In this document: positions 63,673-64,000 of the stretch, piece by piece | How the letters are laid out: the number at the start of each line of letters is the position of its first letter | Numbering within the stretch: position 1 is the first letter of the stretch | DNA from: JBCCCJ01 sp039029315 | GTDB taxonomy: Bacteria; Bacteroidota; Bacteroidia; J057 | Direction: 5' to 3' | Assembly (NCBI GenBank): GCA_039029315.1 | Contig: JBCCGK010000008.1 | Location: forward strand, 62,001-126,000 | DNA: 64,000 nucleotides | Notes under the pieces: generated by a model | Database searches by the model: none | The model's input: the letters and a program-made list of their open reading frames with translations, nothing else | What the model was told of the DNA's origin: nothing | Position numbers and translations under genes: made by a program

Positions 63673-64000
63673 TTAGCCTCTTACACTGGCTGCAGGAATC
63701 CGCTTCACCAAATCCTGAAATTCTTCCACACTTTCCTGGCCAATAGTGAAACAATCCATGAATTCCTGTGCGAGGGCGAACTCCAGACATTCGTCTACCC
63801 GATTGTGAAGAGATCCTGCTCCAAGGATTTTCATTCCGATAACCGCCTTTCCCTTTTGTTTCATCTCTTGTAGGACGCTGCGAACTGTCGCTACATCTGC
63901 GTCCATTCGAACCCCTGCCGGATTGAATCGAGCTAGATCCACCTGCACCCAATCGGTTTTTGCGGCTTTTCTGAGCGCTTGAATCGTGTGGCAGGAGACA
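63673..64000 (-). CDS. Aldo/keto reductase, C-terminal part (gene cut by window edge)
   Basis: The frame is open from base 64000 (minus strand) through the GTG at 63948, so the 5' part lies outside the window. The visible 108 residues begin SCHTIQALRKAAKTDWVQVD and continue ARFNPAGVRMDADVATVRSV, KGKAVIGMKILGAGSL and ALAQEFMDCFTIGQESVEEF. This follows the end of the aldo/keto reductase TIM barrel (beta-6 to beta-8: position of the GMKILGAG loop and the C-terminal TIGQES cofactor segment). Full length, cofactor and substrate cannot be judged. Confidence 0.8.
   Translation of the reverse strand, partial: VSCHTIQALRKAAKTDWVQVDLARFNPAGVRMDADVATVRSVLQEMKQKGKAVIGMKILGAGSLHNRVDECLEFALAQEFMDCFTIGQESVEEFQDLVKRIPAASVRG

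Overview
The window looks like a piece of chromosome from a free-living Bacteroidota, most likely of the Saprospiria/Lewinella type. The basis is: Bacteroidota -7 promoter boxes (TAnnTTTG) ahead of several genes; two secreted proteins ending in type IX secretion (T9SS) sorting domains; a LytS/LytTR two-component pair; very large leucine-rich-repeat (LRR) and WG-repeat proteins; and short hairpin repeats in most of the larger intergenic gaps. The placement is inference, since no rRNA or other phylogenetic marker is present. I saw no tRNA, rRNA or CRISPR array.

Layout. 1-9026 (+): three tandem paralogues of a secreted TPR/WG/LRR/TPR protein. The first is cut by the window edge, the second is split by an in-frame TAA, and the third is intact. 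9207-16154: envelope and polysaccharide genes, namely a TMTC-like GT-C/TPR membrane protein, a NodB-type deacetylase and two Wzz-type chain-length proteins, one carrying a degenerate BY-kinase domain. A 161-bp MITE-like element follows at 16161-16321. 16462-18807 (-): sulfotransferase-like protein, class IV aminotransferase and HD-domain (p)ppGpp-hydrolase-like protein. 18987-22310: ECF sigma factor with a putative membrane anti-sigma factor, converging on a LytTR regulator and its histidine kinase. 22615-27902: NTF2-like secreted protein, M36 fungalysin-type protease with T9SS signal, and a coiled-coil protein.

28475-38111 (-) is the most unusual part. It is a compact three-gene operon for a 377-aa helical protein, a 1639-aa beta-rich protein with a LEA/apolipoprotein-like tail, and a 1176-aa protein with three LamG-like domains, a YWTD-type propeller and a similar tail. 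None of the three has a signal peptide. The operon is bracketed by two hairpin-rich intergenic regions and has a plausible promoter with an inverted repeat between its boxes. I could not assign it to a known system.

38806-47211: an alpha-helical protein, a secreted SBBP-repeat/dockerin-like/cohesin-like T9SS protein, a VapBC-type toxin-antitoxin pair, a membrane-anchored MutS-family ATPase and a GT39 glycosyltransferase. 47263-51416: tex flanked by two PD-(D/E)XK-superfamily genes (Rpn-like and Uma2-like), each with an in-frame tandem repeat near its 3' end. 51464-53864 (-): scpB-rluB-lipoprotein. 54104-58762 (+): a SNF2-family translocase and a partner with a possible XPB/Ssl2-like C-terminal region. 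58843-61982 (-): STAS protein, rnz, queuosine-precursor transporter and lipoprotein. 62126-64000: YgjP-like metallopeptidase, RluA-family pseudouridine synthase and the 3' end of an aldo/keto reductase.

A recurring non-coding theme is chains of short, often perfect hairpins in the intergenic gaps. In at least two cases the copies share a core but have different, self-complementary outer arms.
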